Assembly (NCBI RefSeq): GCF_022549495.1
Contig: NZ_JAKZGD010000009.1
Location: 1 to 64,000 of the forward strand
Reading direction: 5' to 3'
Length of the DNA stretch: 64,000 nucleotides
From: Acinetobacter sp. ANC 4805
GTDB lineage: Bacteria > Pseudomonadota > Gammaproteobacteria > Pseudomonadales > Moraxellaceae
The position numbers and the translations under genes were made by a program. The notes beneath the pieces are model-generated. The model saw only the letters and a list, made by a program, of their open reading frames with translations. It was not told the origin of the DNA and did no database searches. The number at the start of each line of letters is the position of its first letter. Position 1 is the first letter of the stretch. This document shows positions 10,528-19,342 of this stretch, piece by piece.

Positions 10528-11808
10528 TCAGTTGCTCAGAGATGCAAATTGATCAACGACACGCGCTGCGCTACGTGCCCCATCTTCATGAAAGCCCCAT
10601 CCCCAATACGCACCACAAAATGAACTACGATTGTTTCCATTAATTTCTTGCCAACGGGATTGTGCCGCAATCGCTTTTTGATCAAATACAGGATGTCGAT
10701 AATGACGTTCGACCCAGATGGATTTTTTTGCAATCGGAAAATTTGGATTTAAGGTTGAAAAGACCTGCGTCTTACAGGGCAAATTTTGTAGCGTGTTCAT
10801 CCAATAAGTGAACCCATAATGAGTATTGCTTGAATCTAATCGCTTTTGTGTACCCATTTTCTCAGCAGTGACATGTACATGCCAACTTGCCCATTGCGAT
10901 TTACGCTTTGGCATAATCGATGTATCACTGTGTACCACCATCAAATTATCTTGATAATCAAAACTACCTAAGATTTCTCGCTCCTTTTCTGAAGCATCTT
11001 TTATCAACCCCAATGTGTCATCAGCATGACTCGCAAAAACCACCCAATCAAATTGTTCTTGATCTTGATCTGTAACAATCCTGACGGCGTGTTCCGTTCG
11101 TATTACCTCTTGAACATGGGCTTGTTTCCATTGTATCGAAGGACAACCTACTTGAAGCGCTTGAATATAAGATGCTGAACCACCTTTCACCGTCTGCCAC
11201 TGTGGACGGTCTTTTAATTGCAACATACGATGATGCTGAAAAAAACTCACGACAAACTTATATGGAATCTGCCCCACCTGTTCGACAGGACTTGACCATA
11301 GCGCGCCACACATCGGATATAAATGTTCATCTCTAAACACTTGTGAATAATCATTTTGATTCAAATAATCATCAATGGTTAATTCAAAATCACATGCCTC
11401 GACAGAAACGTCTTTATTGGCTTGATAAAACCGAATTAGATCAGACAACATCACCCGAAAATTCTTCTTTAGAAAGTTTTGTGGTCGCGTTAATAACGAC
11501 CATTTTTTTGATGGATTGTACTGAAGCCCTGTTACCTGATTATTGACAGAGAAGCTCATATCGCTATTTTGTGCCTCTACACCTAATTCAGCAATCATTG
11601 CGCTAAAGAGCGGATAGTTATACGCATTAAAAACAATAAAACCACTGTCTACAGCAAGATAATGTTGATCAATCAATAATTCATGCGTATCCGTATGACC
11701 ACCAAAATAATGCTCTTTTTCAAAAATAGTGACTTGATACTGCTTGGATAATTTCCACGCTGCATACATACCCGAAATACCAGAGCCTACGATTGCAATT
11801 TTCATCAA
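10528..11808 (-). CDS. FAD-dependent oxidoreductase (amine-oxidase-like)
   Basis: The 426-residue flavoprotein opens with the dinucleotide-binding GSGISGMYAAWKL and the following acidic strand end (VTIFEKEHYFGGHTDT). The C-terminal FAD-contact segment is around CGAYWGWGFHEDGARSA. Length and motifs fit the NAD(P)-binding, amine-oxidase-type proteins that accompany DUF1365 and CFA synthase. In Rhodobacter a flavin-dependent member of such a cluster introduces a double bond into a fatty acid on the way to furan fatty acids; that role is inferred here. The start overlaps the end of the desaturase gene by four bases, indicating translational coupling. Confidence 0.85.
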   Translation of the reverse strand: MMKIAIVGSGISGMYAAWKLSKQYQVTIFEKEHYFGGHTDTHELLIDQHYLAVDSGFIVFNAYNYPLFSAMIAELGVEAQNSDMSFSVNNQVTGLQYNPSKKWSLLTRPQNFLKKNFRVMLSDLIRFYQANKDVSVEACDFELTIDDYLNQNDYSQVFRDEHLYPMCGALWSSPVEQVGQIPYKFVVSFFQHHRMLQLKDRPQWQTVKGGSASYIQALQVGCPSIQWKQAHVQEVIRTEHAVRIVTDQDQEQFDWVVFASHADDTLGLIKDASEKEREILGSFDYQDNLMVVHSDTSIMPKRKSQWASWHVHVTAEKMGTQKRLDSSNTHYGFTYWMNTLQNLPCKTQVFSTLNPNFPIAKKSIWVERHYRHPVFDQKAIAAQSRWQEINGNNRSSFCGAYWGWGFHEDGARSAARVVDQFASLSN

Positions 11809-12791
11809 GACTCCTCACTTTGAATTTTATGGGTGTTCATTTTAAGATTTAATTGATGGCGTCTATGCATATCATAAATACGTTGTGGTACAGGTTTGAT
11901 TGCCCAAATCAGCCCAAAAAAAGACATGACTTTTAAAATGTAATAGGTGATGTCGATTTGCCACCAAAAGAAACCTTGCCGAGTGCTACCTGCATAATAA
12001 TGATGATTGTTATGCCAACCCTCACCTAATGTAATCATGGATAAAAAGAAATTATTTCGACTGTTGTCTTTGGTCTCAAAGTCCCGACTTCCATACAGAT
12101 GCGCAAGCGAATTGATACACAACGTTGCATGAATCAATAAAACTGTCGAAATGACAAAACCCCAGACCAATAGCTGTAAACCTGACGTACCTAAACTCGG
12201 ATAAGCAATAGCCAACCACTCACCTAAACAATAAATTGCAAAAGCAGTGAACAAGACCACAGGTAAACTAAAACGATCTAACCAAACAATTTCAGGAAAT
12301 TTTAGCCAATCTTTAACGACTTCTTTGCGTATCAAAAAATTCTGCTCATTCAAGAACCAACCCACATGGCTATACCAAAAACCATGTGTCGATGAATGTG
12401 GATCATGTTCGGTATCGGTAAAACGATGATGATAACGATGATGCGCTGCCCACCATAGAGGCCCCCGCTGTGCGCTCATTGTTCCAATCAAAACAAAAAA
12501 GAATTGTACTGGGCGTGATGTTTGAAAGGTTTTATGCGAAAGATAACGATGAAAGAATGCCGTGATGGCAAACATTCTCACAAAATAAAAAAACAGCATG
12601 AATGCGATAGCAAACCAAGATACCCCAACCCAAAACACTGCAAAACAAGCAATATGCAGCAAAATGAATGGTAAAATCCTAAACCACTGAATATTAGTAT
12701 CTTTTGTGCTTGCTTCAAGCTGAGGCTGCTGTTTATCTAAAGTATCAGTCAGTGACCAACTATCGACCCATCGCAGAAAAAATTTAAACAT
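11805..12791 (-). CDS. Membrane fatty-acid/acyl-CoA desaturase
   Basis: ATG 12791 (MFKFFLRW) is chosen because AGGAAG lies eight bases upstream; an in-frame ATG at 12809 is less likely. The product, about 328 residues, has four membrane helices and the three histidine boxes of the delta-9 type: HRYLSHK (about 80), HHRYHH (about 115) and HNNHH (about 255). It should insert a cis double bond into acyl chains at the membrane, using electrons from a ferredoxin-like donor. As first gene of a seven-gene minus-strand operon, it would supply the unsaturated substrate for the CFA synthase and methyltransferase downstream. The promoter lies in 12792-13017, where I see no certain motif. Confidence 0.9.
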   Translation of the reverse strand: MFKFFLRWVDSWSLTDTLDKQQPQLEASTKDTNIQWFRILPFILLHIACFAVFWVGVSWFAIAFMLFFYFVRMFAITAFFHRYLSHKTFQTSRPVQFFFVLIGTMSAQRGPLWWAAHHRYHHRFTDTEHDPHSSTHGFWYSHVGWFLNEQNFLIRKEVVKDWLKFPEIVWLDRFSLPVVLFTAFAIYCLGEWLAIAYPSLGTSGLQLLVWGFVISTVLLIHATLCINSLAHLYGSRDFETKDNSRNNFFLSMITLGEGWHNNHHYYAGSTRQGFFWWQIDITYYILKVMSFFGLIWAIKPVPQRIYDMHRRHQLNLKMNTHKIQSEES

Positions 12792-13017
12792 TGATTCTTC
12801 CTGACCCAATCTCTTTTTATATTTATAATCTTAATAGAAATCATATGAAGTTTATGTGAAGCTTGGCATCGTACGCACCAGAGCATGCCTCACATCATAA
12901 TATGAAAAGACACACTAAACATGAATTTATATTATTTTTTAGCTTAGACTCAGAACCAGTTGGCTTAAGCCTAAGCACATTTAAAAAACATCTTTATCGA
13001 ATTAATATGTATTCAAA

Positions 13018-13830
13018 TTAAAGAGAAAGCATAGGTAAAATTTTCATCAAGCTTGTAATCACCAAGTAAATGGCAACACAAATCACCACCACAGCAAATA
13101 CCTTTTGTACCGTTTTGATATCAATCAGATTGATTAATCGTCTACCAATTAACATCCCGATAATACAAGCCACGACAAAGCTAGTGGTTACAGCGATTGG
13201 ATACTGAAAGCCATCTATAATGTGTATTGAAATACTTACACCACCAATTAAGAAAATGATCATCAATGACGTTGCAACGATACTACGCATATCTAGATCA
13301 GTGACTTTACGTAAAGCTGGCACAATCACAAAACCGCCACCAACCCCCAATAATCCAGTTAATAGACCTGCAATTACACCGATAATACCCAACACTGAAG
13401 CAGTTTTAACATTCCAAATCAGTTGCCCTGTTGATTGATTCACCTTACACGGCGGATCTTCAAAATCATTCACCTTATTGAAGAAAATACGATAAGCCAC
13501 AATCATCATCACGATACTAAAACCAAGGCTTAACCAAACTGGAGAAATAATACTCGCAAGATGAATCCCGTAACGTGCTGATGGCAAGCTGATTAAAGCG
13601 ATCCATATCGCGGCACGATAACGTACGATTTTCTTGAATAAGCCTTGAACCATACCAACAAATGCAGAAAGTGTTACTGCCAACAAACCTACTGGTGCAG
13701 CTTGAGACACTGTCCATCCTTGACTCGCCATCAATGCAGGTACAGCCAAAATACCGCCACCAGCACCTGTTAATCCAAGTAAACATCCGATCGCAAGACC
13801 TTCTAAGACTAATAACCACATGATATGCAA
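13018..13830 (-). CDS. TauE/SafE-family sulfite/sulfur exporter
   Basis: The 270-residue protein has about eight membrane helices in two repeats, each opening with a glycine-rich helix: GLTGAGGGILAVPAL (about 19-33) and GLLGVGGGFVIVPAL (about 160-174). These are the TauE/SafE duplicated motifs. It is the third gene of the sulfur operon, 97 bases after the phosphatase/SQR fusion. The likely job is export of sulfite or thiosulfate produced by persulfide oxidation. A hairpin in the gap may tune its expression. Confidence 0.87.
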   Translation of the reverse strand: MHIMWLLVLEGLAIGCLLGLTGAGGGILAVPALMASQGWTVSQAAPVGLLAVTLSAFVGMVQGLFKKIVRYRAAIWIALISLPSARYGIHLASIISPVWLSLGFSIVMMIVAYRIFFNKVNDFEDPPCKVNQSTGQLIWNVKTASVLGIIGVIAGLLTGLLGVGGGFVIVPALRKVTDLDMRSIVATSLMIIFLIGGVSISIHIIDGFQYPIAVTTSFVVACIIGMLIGRRLINLIDIKTVQKVFAVVVICVAIYLVITSLMKILPMLSL

Positions 13831-13871
13831 TGTCCTCGTACAAGGATGAACCCATTTTTGGAGTAAATACT

Positions 13872-13897
13872 GTCCTAACTCAGCTCTGAATTAGGAC
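13872..13897 (-). other. Intercistronic hairpin before the TauE exporter gene
   Basis: GTCCTAACTCA (13872-13882) pairs with TGAATTAGGAC (13887-13897), 10 of 11 positions, around a 4-base loop. No U-tract follows on the minus strand, so it is more likely an mRNA processing or stability element than a terminator. Confidence 0.45.
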
Positions 13898-13927
13898 TAA
13901 ATATTTGATTTATTTAAGCTGAATAAA

Positions 13928-15586
13928 TTAGAGACTTGGTTTAACCAACCATTCACGCCCTTTCAACATACCATCCCAATACATCGGTGGTAAAATTTGC
14001 TCTTTTAACAACCATGCAAGTTGTGAAGGTTTTTGCCCATCGAGCAACCACTTAGGAAAACTAGGCAATAATTTTCCACCATAACCAAATTCTGCCAACA
14101 CAATCTTTCCACGCTCAACAGTAAGCGGACAAGATCCATAACCATCATATTGTGCAAAATTCTGATTGCCTTTTAAGTACTGCAATACATTGACTGCAAC
14201 AATAGGGGCTTGTTTCCGCGCTGCTGCTGCCGTTTTCGCATTTGGTGCATTAGTGACATCACCCAAAGCAAAGATGTAAGGGTACTTGCTATGTTGTAAG
14301 GTATGCTGATCGACACTCACCCAACCTGCCGCATCCACCAAGTTACTCGCTCGGATAAAATCAGGTGCTTGCTGCGGAGGAACAACATGGATCATGTCAA
14401 AATCAGTTTCAATGACTGACGTATTTTCCCCTTCAGTGACTTTAAACCAAGCACGTTTTTGAGCCCCATCTACTTTGACCAGTTGATGATTAAAGTTTAA
14501 ATTGGCATTGTAACGTTTGATATATTCCATCAGTGCAGGAACATAAGCTTGTACACCAAATAACACCGCACCTGTATTATAGAAATCAATTTCAATATCT
14601 TTTAATACACCTTGTTTTTGCCAATAATCAGCTGACAAATACATTGCTTTTTGCGGAGCACCAGCACATTTAATTGGCATAGGTGGCTGTGTGAAAACAG
14701 CTTTACCCTGTTTCATATTACGAACCAAGTCCCATGTATAGGGCGCAAGGTCATAACGATAGTTTGAAGTCACACCATTTTTACCCAGTGTTTCCACTAA
14801 GCCTTCAATTCCATGCCAATTTAGTTTTAAGCCTGGGCATACCACCAATGCTTCATAGTTAATTGGTTTACATCCTTCTAATAAAACTTGTTTATTATCA
14901 GGATCAAATGCAGCAACAGCCGCCTTAATCCAATGAACTTGTTTAGGAATCAGACTCGCCATTGTTCTTACAGTTTTTTCAGGTGCAAAAATGCCACCGC
15001 CTACCATCGTCCACCCTGGTTGATAGTAATGAATTTCAGCAGGATCAATGACTGCAATATCTAAATTGGGCTGACGAGACAACAAACTCGATGCCACGGA
15101 AATACCTGCCGCACCACCACCCACAATCACCACAGAGAAAGTCGGAATATTATTTAACTGCGTTGGGTTTTGCTTCAAAATTCGAGGCACTAGACCCTGT
15201 AAATCATAGCCCAATGATTTTGACTGCAATAACATCTGGTCAATGGTAATTTCAGCCACTTGAGACAATACCCATAAGGTGATTGAGCGAGTTCCTGAAC
15301 GGCAAAATGCCAGTACAGGCTTCTGTGATTTTTGATAGAGTGATTTGAACTCAATCGCTTGCTCATCCGTCACACGCCCACTCACAACAGGCAAATATTC
15401 CAATTGGATTCCATGTCGTATTGCCGCTTCTTGAATCTCAATAATATTCGGCTGATCGACACCTTCACCATCAGGACGATTGCAGATAATCGTTTTGATT
15501 CCTTTCGCTGCAATTTCAACCAAATCAGATTGATTGATCTGAGCAGATACCCAAAATTCAGGGTTAACTTGTTTTAAGTCACTCAC
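13928..15586 (-). CDS. Fusion of DUF442 phosphatase-like/sulfurtransferase domain with sulfide:quinone oxidoreductase-like flavoprotein
   Basis: I use GTG 15586 (SDLKQVNPEFWV), which follows AAGGGG by six bases; an ATG at 15607 lies inside the upstream gene. Residues 1-110 are the TIGR01244/DUF442 domain with the active loop AFCRSGTRS. Residues about 145-550 are an SQR-like FAD protein: VVIVGGGAAGISVASSLL binds FAD, and PPMPIKCAGAPQKA contains one conserved SQR cysteine. In the bacterial persulfide pathway SQR oxidises H2S to persulfide at the membrane quinone pool, and the neighbouring dioxygenase turns it into sulfite. I could not confirm the full cysteine set of SQR, so catalysis on H2S is inferred from context. 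Confidence 0.85.
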   Translation of the reverse strand: MSDLKQVNPEFWVSAQINQSDLVEIAAKGIKTIICNRPDGEGVDQPNIIEIQEAAIRHGIQLEYLPVVSGRVTDEQAIEFKSLYQKSQKPVLAFCRSGTRSITLWVLSQVAEITIDQMLLQSKSLGYDLQGLVPRILKQNPTQLNNIPTFSVVIVGGGAAGISVASSLLSRQPNLDIAVIDPAEIHYYQPGWTMVGGGIFAPEKTVRTMASLIPKQVHWIKAAVAAFDPDNKQVLLEGCKPINYEALVVCPGLKLNWHGIEGLVETLGKNGVTSNYRYDLAPYTWDLVRNMKQGKAVFTQPPMPIKCAGAPQKAMYLSADYWQKQGVLKDIEIDFYNTGAVLFGVQAYVPALMEYIKRYNANLNFNHQLVKVDGAQKRAWFKVTEGENTSVIETDFDMIHVVPPQQAPDFIRASNLVDAAGWVSVDQHTLQHSKYPYIFALGDVTNAPNAKTAAAARKQAPIVAVNVLQYLKGNQNFAQYDGYGSCPLTVERGKIVLAEFGYGGKLLPSFPKWLLDGQKPSQLAWLLKEQILPPMYWDGMLKGREWLVKPSL

Positions 15587-15596
15587 AATTTTCCCC

Positions 15597-16280
15597 TTAT
15601 TTCCCACACGCTTTATTGGCAGGCAGGGCTATATCAATCTTTTTAGGATATGGAAGATCAAGGTTTTTCATAATTCCTACAAAATCTTGTTTGCTACGCC
15701 CATGACCTAAACGAGAGTTCGATTCACGTTCATGCCCTACAGTTGAAGACAAACGACCTTTATAATCATGTCCCGGGTAAACAATCGTCTCATCAGGTAA
15801 AGTGAAAATCTGTTGATGGATACTGTCATATAAGGTTTCAGCATTTCCTTCTTGGAAATCAGTACGACCACAACCATCTATCAGTAATGCATCGCCTGTA
15901 AACACCATATTGTCAATAACGTAACTTGTGCAGGCATTGGTATGTCCAGGGGTATAACGTGCTTCTATTAAGAATTCACCAACACGTATCGCACTGCGAT
16001 CAGTGATAAAAATATCGCCACAGTCCACACCCGAGTTACGATGTAAAACTGTTTTACAGCCAAAACGTGCTCTGAGTAAATTTGCAGCCGTAACGTGATC
16101 TGCATGAACATGCGTATCTAAGCTGTAAACTAACTTGAGATTGAGCTGTTTCAACATGTGTGCATAGCTTTCAATTTCAGATGCAACAGGATCGATGAGT
16201 ACCGCTTCACGTGTTTGTTCAGATGCAACCAAATATGTGTAAGTTGAACTTTCTTTTTCAAAAAACTGATGAAGTATCAT
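15597..16280 (-). CDS. Persulfide dioxygenase-like MBL-fold hydrolase (ETHE1/Blh type)
   Basis: The 227-residue protein carries the metallo-beta-lactamase iron-site motifs THVHADHVTAA, the later TPGHTNACTSY and FTGDALLIDGCGRTDF, and the last ligand in VYPGHDYKG. GRTDF and the HERESNSRL segment are characteristic of ETHE1-like persulfide dioxygenases, which oxidise glutathione persulfide to sulfite. It is first in the operon, directly under a sigma-54 promoter, and its stop lies 10 bases before the start chosen for the SQR fusion. Confidence 0.9.
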   Translation of the reverse strand: MILHQFFEKESSTYTYLVASEQTREAVLIDPVASEIESYAHMLKQLNLKLVYSLDTHVHADHVTAANLLRARFGCKTVLHRNSGVDCGDIFITDRSAIRVGEFLIEARYTPGHTNACTSYVIDNMVFTGDALLIDGCGRTDFQEGNAETLYDSIHQQIFTLPDETIVYPGHDYKGRLSSTVGHERESNSRLGHGRSKQDFVGIMKNLDLPYPKKIDIALPANKACGK

Positions 16281-16318
16281 TTGAATTGGTCTCGATATGC
16301 TTGGTTATATTCTTATTT

Positions 16319-16335
16319 TGCAAACTAAGTGCCAA
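16319..16335 (-). promoter_or_regulatory. Sigma-54 (-24/-12) promoter of the persulfide operon
   Basis: Read on the minus strand, the site is TTGGCAC-TTAGT-TTGCA, matching the sigma-54 consensus TGGCAC-N5-TTGC at all key bases. It lies 39 bases before the ATG of the persulfide dioxygenase and points at it. The divergent gene encodes a sigma-54 activator, which supports the call. Confidence 0.9.
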
Positions 16336-16391
16336 CTTTATGCAAAATAAATTATATTCAAATAAAACAATATATTAATTAATAATATTTC

Positions 16392-16456
16392 GTTTTGAGC
16401 AAAACAATCATTTCAATAATGTTTCGTTTTATGTTTCAATTGTTTCATAAACAAAA
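16392..16456. promoter_or_regulatory. Candidate enhancer (activator) sites between the sigma-54 promoter and its regulator
   Basis: The gap contains the dyad GTTTTG-AG-CAAAAC (16392-16405), about 60 bases upstream of the -24 element. Around 16424-16456 there is a second partial dyad (TTTATG, 12 bases, CATAAA) and repeated TGTTTC/GTTTCAT words. Positions fit upstream activating sites for the divergent Fis-type activator. Confidence 0.5.
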
Positions 16457-16472
16457 CACAAGATGAAACTTC

Positions 16473-17771
16473 ATGCGCCAAGCGATTGATTTTTATACTC
16501 AAGCTGATTTAGAAAACTTCTTGTTTAAACTACAAACACTAATAGCAGGAAGTTCTATCCTTATCTTAGATCAAGCTCAGCCGCATTTTGTATATGAATT
16601 TAAAGCGCAGAATTTTAATCACACCTTATTTCAAACACTTAAACAAAAAGTACAGGCAAATGAGCTTACAATTGGACGACACATTATAAAAGATGCAAGC
16701 AAATCGATTGAACTGCTATGCCATAGTCACAGCATCCACATTACTGATCAAAACTTTGAGGGAACACTCTATCTATTACTCTCCCCTCAGCCCTTACAAA
16801 GATTAAAACAAGACCAAAACATTGTCAGTTTGGAACAAACCTTTCATAGCCAATCTGCTGAAATGCAACGCATGTTTTCAATCATTCAACGTGTTGCAAT
16901 TACAGAATTTCCTGTTTTAGTTCGAGGCGAGTCTGGCAGTGGAAAAGAACTGGTTGCACAGGCTATTCATGATCATAGTCAGCGAAAAAATGACGTCTTT
17001 ATTGCAATTAACTGTGCAGCATTAAATGCGAATATCCTTGAAAGTGAGTTATTTGGTCACGTCAAAGGTGCATTTACAGGGGCGATTCGAGAACATAAAG
17101 GTGTCTTTGAACGTGCTGCGGGGGGAACGCTCTTTTTAGATGAAATCGCTGAAATTCCTTTAGAACTTCAAGCAAAGTTATTACGAGTCCTTGAGACTGG
17201 TGAATTTACGCCACTAGGCGGCGAAAAATCAATTAAAGCCAATGTCCGCATTATCACGGCGACTCACCGTGCTTTACGAGAAGAAGCTCGTCTTGGACGC
17301 TTCCGTCAGGATTTATTATATCGACTCCGTGTGATTCCAATTTTTGTTCCACCACTCCGTGATCGCAAAGAAGATATTCCTTTGATTGCCAATTATATTT
17401 TAACTGAACAACAAAATGTTTTTGGAGCTTCTCCAAAACTCTCTGATGCAGCCTTACAGAGGCTGATCGATTATGATTGGCCAGGCAATGTTCGTGAACT
17501 GAAAAATACTCTACTCTATGCACTGACGATGGCAAATGAAAAATCTGAGATTGATGTTTGCGATTTGCCTGATGAAATCATTGATAATCAACATTCAATC
17601 CCTTCAAACTTAGTAATAGAAGCAGACCCACTGCTGCTTTCGGACAAGATAAATAAAGAGACCATCCGAAAAGCATTGATCCAATACCAAAATGATCTTT
17701 CACTGGCAGCGAAAGCACTGGGTATGAGTCGAACCACGCTTTGGCGTTATCGTAAAAAATTTGGGTTATAG
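16473..17771 (+). CDS. Sigma-54-dependent transcriptional activator (FisR-like)
   Basis: The 432-residue regulator has an N-terminal sensory region of about 130 residues without a recognised fold (one cysteine, in ELLCHSHS). The AAA+ domain follows: Walker A GESGSGKE (about 152), the sigma-54 contact GAFTGA (about 205), Walker [10 protein letters not shown], and arginine-finger region [12 protein letters not shown] Fis-type helix-turn-helix ends the protein ([22 protein letters not shown]). It is divergent from the persulfide operon with its sigma-54 promoter in between. In other bacteria FisR senses sulfane sulfur and switches on SQR and persulfide dioxygenase; the same job is inferred here. 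Confidence 0.9.
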   Translation: MRQAIDFYTQADLENFLFKLQTLIAGSSILILDQAQPHFVYEFKAQNFNHTLFQTLKQKVQANELTIGRHIIKDASKSIELLCHSHSIHITDQNFEGTLYLLLSPQPLQRLKQDQNIVSLEQTFHSQSAEMQRMFSIIQRVAITEFPVLVRGESGSGKELVAQAIHDHSQRKNDVFIAINCAALNANILESELFGHVKGAFTGAIREHKGVFERAAGGTLFLDEIAEIPLELQAKLLRVLETGEFTPLGGEKSIKANVRIITATHRALREEARLGRFRQDLLYRLRVIPIFVPPLRDRKEDIPLIANYILTEQQNVFGASPKLSDAALQRLIDYDWPGNVRELKNTLLYALTMANEKSEIDVCDLPDEIIDNQHSIPSNLVIEADPLLLSDKINKETIRKALIQYQNDLSLAAKALGMSRTTLWRYRKKFGL

Positions 17772-17839
17772 CTGCTACAGACTTGTTCATCTGAGGGCTG
17801 TGTTACTGAATAAACCCATCCCTCTCTTAGCTCATAGGC

Positions 17840-18802
17840 TTAATGCCTTTTCGCCCAATGATTTGCAATCACACCACAAACCATTAATTGGATTTGATGA
17901 AAAATCATAATTGGCAACACAATCATTCCCAAAGGTTGCCCAATAAAGAGAATCTGCGCCATTGGTACACCACTTGCCAACGTTTTCTTAGAACTACAAA
18001 AGAAAATTGTGACCTGATCTGCTTGATTAAAGCCTAACCATTTAGGTAAATATAAAGCGAGTAACATCACAAGCGTCAATAACACAGAGCATGCCAAGGT
18101 TAAATAGAATAGTGTCAAACCACTCACTTGATGCCATAAGCCTGCAACTACAGCACTACTAAACGCACCATAGACCACCATTAAGATCGAGCCTTGATCG
18201 AAAGCCTTGACCAAACTTGGTAATTTGAGCATATAAGGAAATACATAAGGACGTAATAACTGCCCTAAAATAAAGGGCACCAACAATAACAGCGTAATCT
18301 GGATAATAGATTTTGTTGGATCAAAATCATGCTGGCTTTGACCTAAAATAAAATAGCTTACCAAGACTGGCGTAATAAACATTCCAATAATATTGGAGAA
18401 AGAAGCGCTACAAACAGCCCCTGCAACATTGCCCTTTGCCATGGACGTAAATGCAATTGAAGATTGTACTGTAGATGGCAAGAAGCACATAAACAGAAAG
18501 CCCCAATACAATTGCTGCCCTAAAATTGGTTCTAATACGGGTTTAGCAAGTAATCCAATCACAGGGAAAATCACAAAAGTAAAAGCAAAAACTAAAGCAT
18601 GCATTTTCCAATGCAGCATACCTTCAAGCACAGCTTCACGTGATAATTTTGCACCATGCAAAAAGAAAAGTATGGCGATAGCAACCGTTGTCAGCATATT
18701 AAAATAATGCGCCATCTGTCCTGCAACAGGCAAGAATGTCGCCAGTATCACCATAGCAATTAATAATATTGTAAAGCGATCCAATGCCAATAATTTCAAC
18801 AT
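17840..18802 (-). CDS. Bile-acid:sodium symporter family transporter
   Basis: The 320-residue inner-membrane protein has nine to ten helices and the SBF-like pattern AILFFLHGAKLSREAVLEG near the N-terminus and FFCSSKKTLASGVPMAQILF near the C-terminus, both typical of the PF13593 subgroup. Substrates of bacterial members vary (bile-acid-like anions, arsenite-related or unknown), so no substrate is assigned. It converges on the sigma-54 activator with 68 bases between them and stands alone on the minus strand. Confidence 0.8.
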   Translation of the reverse strand: MLKLLALDRFTILLIAMVILATFLPVAGQMAHYFNMLTTVAIAILFFLHGAKLSREAVLEGMLHWKMHALVFAFTFVIFPVIGLLAKPVLEPILGQQLYWGFLFMCFLPSTVQSSIAFTSMAKGNVAGAVCSASFSNIIGMFITPVLVSYFILGQSQHDFDPTKSIIQITLLLLVPFILGQLLRPYVFPYMLKLPSLVKAFDQGSILMVVYGAFSSAVVAGLWHQVSGLTLFYLTLACSVLLTLVMLLALYLPKWLGFNQADQVTIFFCSSKKTLASGVPMAQILFIGQPLGMIVLPIMIFHQIQLMVCGVIANHWAKRH

Positions 18803-18938
18803 AACCTATCCCTATTCATTCACCAATAACAATAAAGCCCAATATGACATTGTTGATCATTTGATCAAAACATCATACTGAGCTGTATCAATAAAGCGAA
18901 GACTTTAAATCAAAAATCTTAGACCCAAAAGCCTAAAA

Positions 18939-19340
18939 TCAATTATTACGTGCGTTTTGATCTTGCTGAATCAGCTCGATTTTATAACCATCAGGATCTT
19001 CAACAAAAGCAATCACCGTGATGCCACCTTTCATTGGCCCAGCTTCACGGACGACCTTACCGCCACGTGCTTTGATTTGTTCACATGCTTCATAAGCATC
19101 TTCTACACCAATCGCAATATGACCATAAGCATTGCCTAAGTCATAGCTAGGCGTATCCCAATTATGTGTCAACTCAAGTACAGTGTTATTTTTTTCATCG
19201 CCATAACCGACAAAAGCCAAGGTAAAACGCCCTTCTTCATAATCACGCTGGCGTAGCAAGGTCATACCAAGTACCTCAGTGTAGAACTTTAAAGATTGTT
19301 CTAAATTACCTACTCGTAGCATCGTATGTAACATGCGCAT
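18939..19340 (-). CDS. gloA: Lactoylglutathione lyase (glyoxalase I)
   Basis: The 133-residue protein fits GloA length and sequence: [24 protein letters not shown] at the start (metal ligand His in LHTM), Glu in VLELTHNW, His in YGHIAIGV and Glu in YKIELIQQ. These four residues form the metal site. It isomerises the methylglyoxal-glutathione hemithioacetal to S-lactoylglutathione in the cytoplasm. The start is two bases after the AmpG stop, so the pair is translationally coupled. Confidence 0.94.
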   Translation of the reverse strand: MRMLHTMLRVGNLEQSLKFYTEVLGMTLLRQRDYEEGRFTLAFVGYGDEKNNTVLELTHNWDTPSYDLGNAYGHIAIGVEDAYEACEQIKARGGKVVREAGPMKGGITVIAFVEDPDGYKIELIQQDQNARNN

Positions 19341-19342
19341 CG

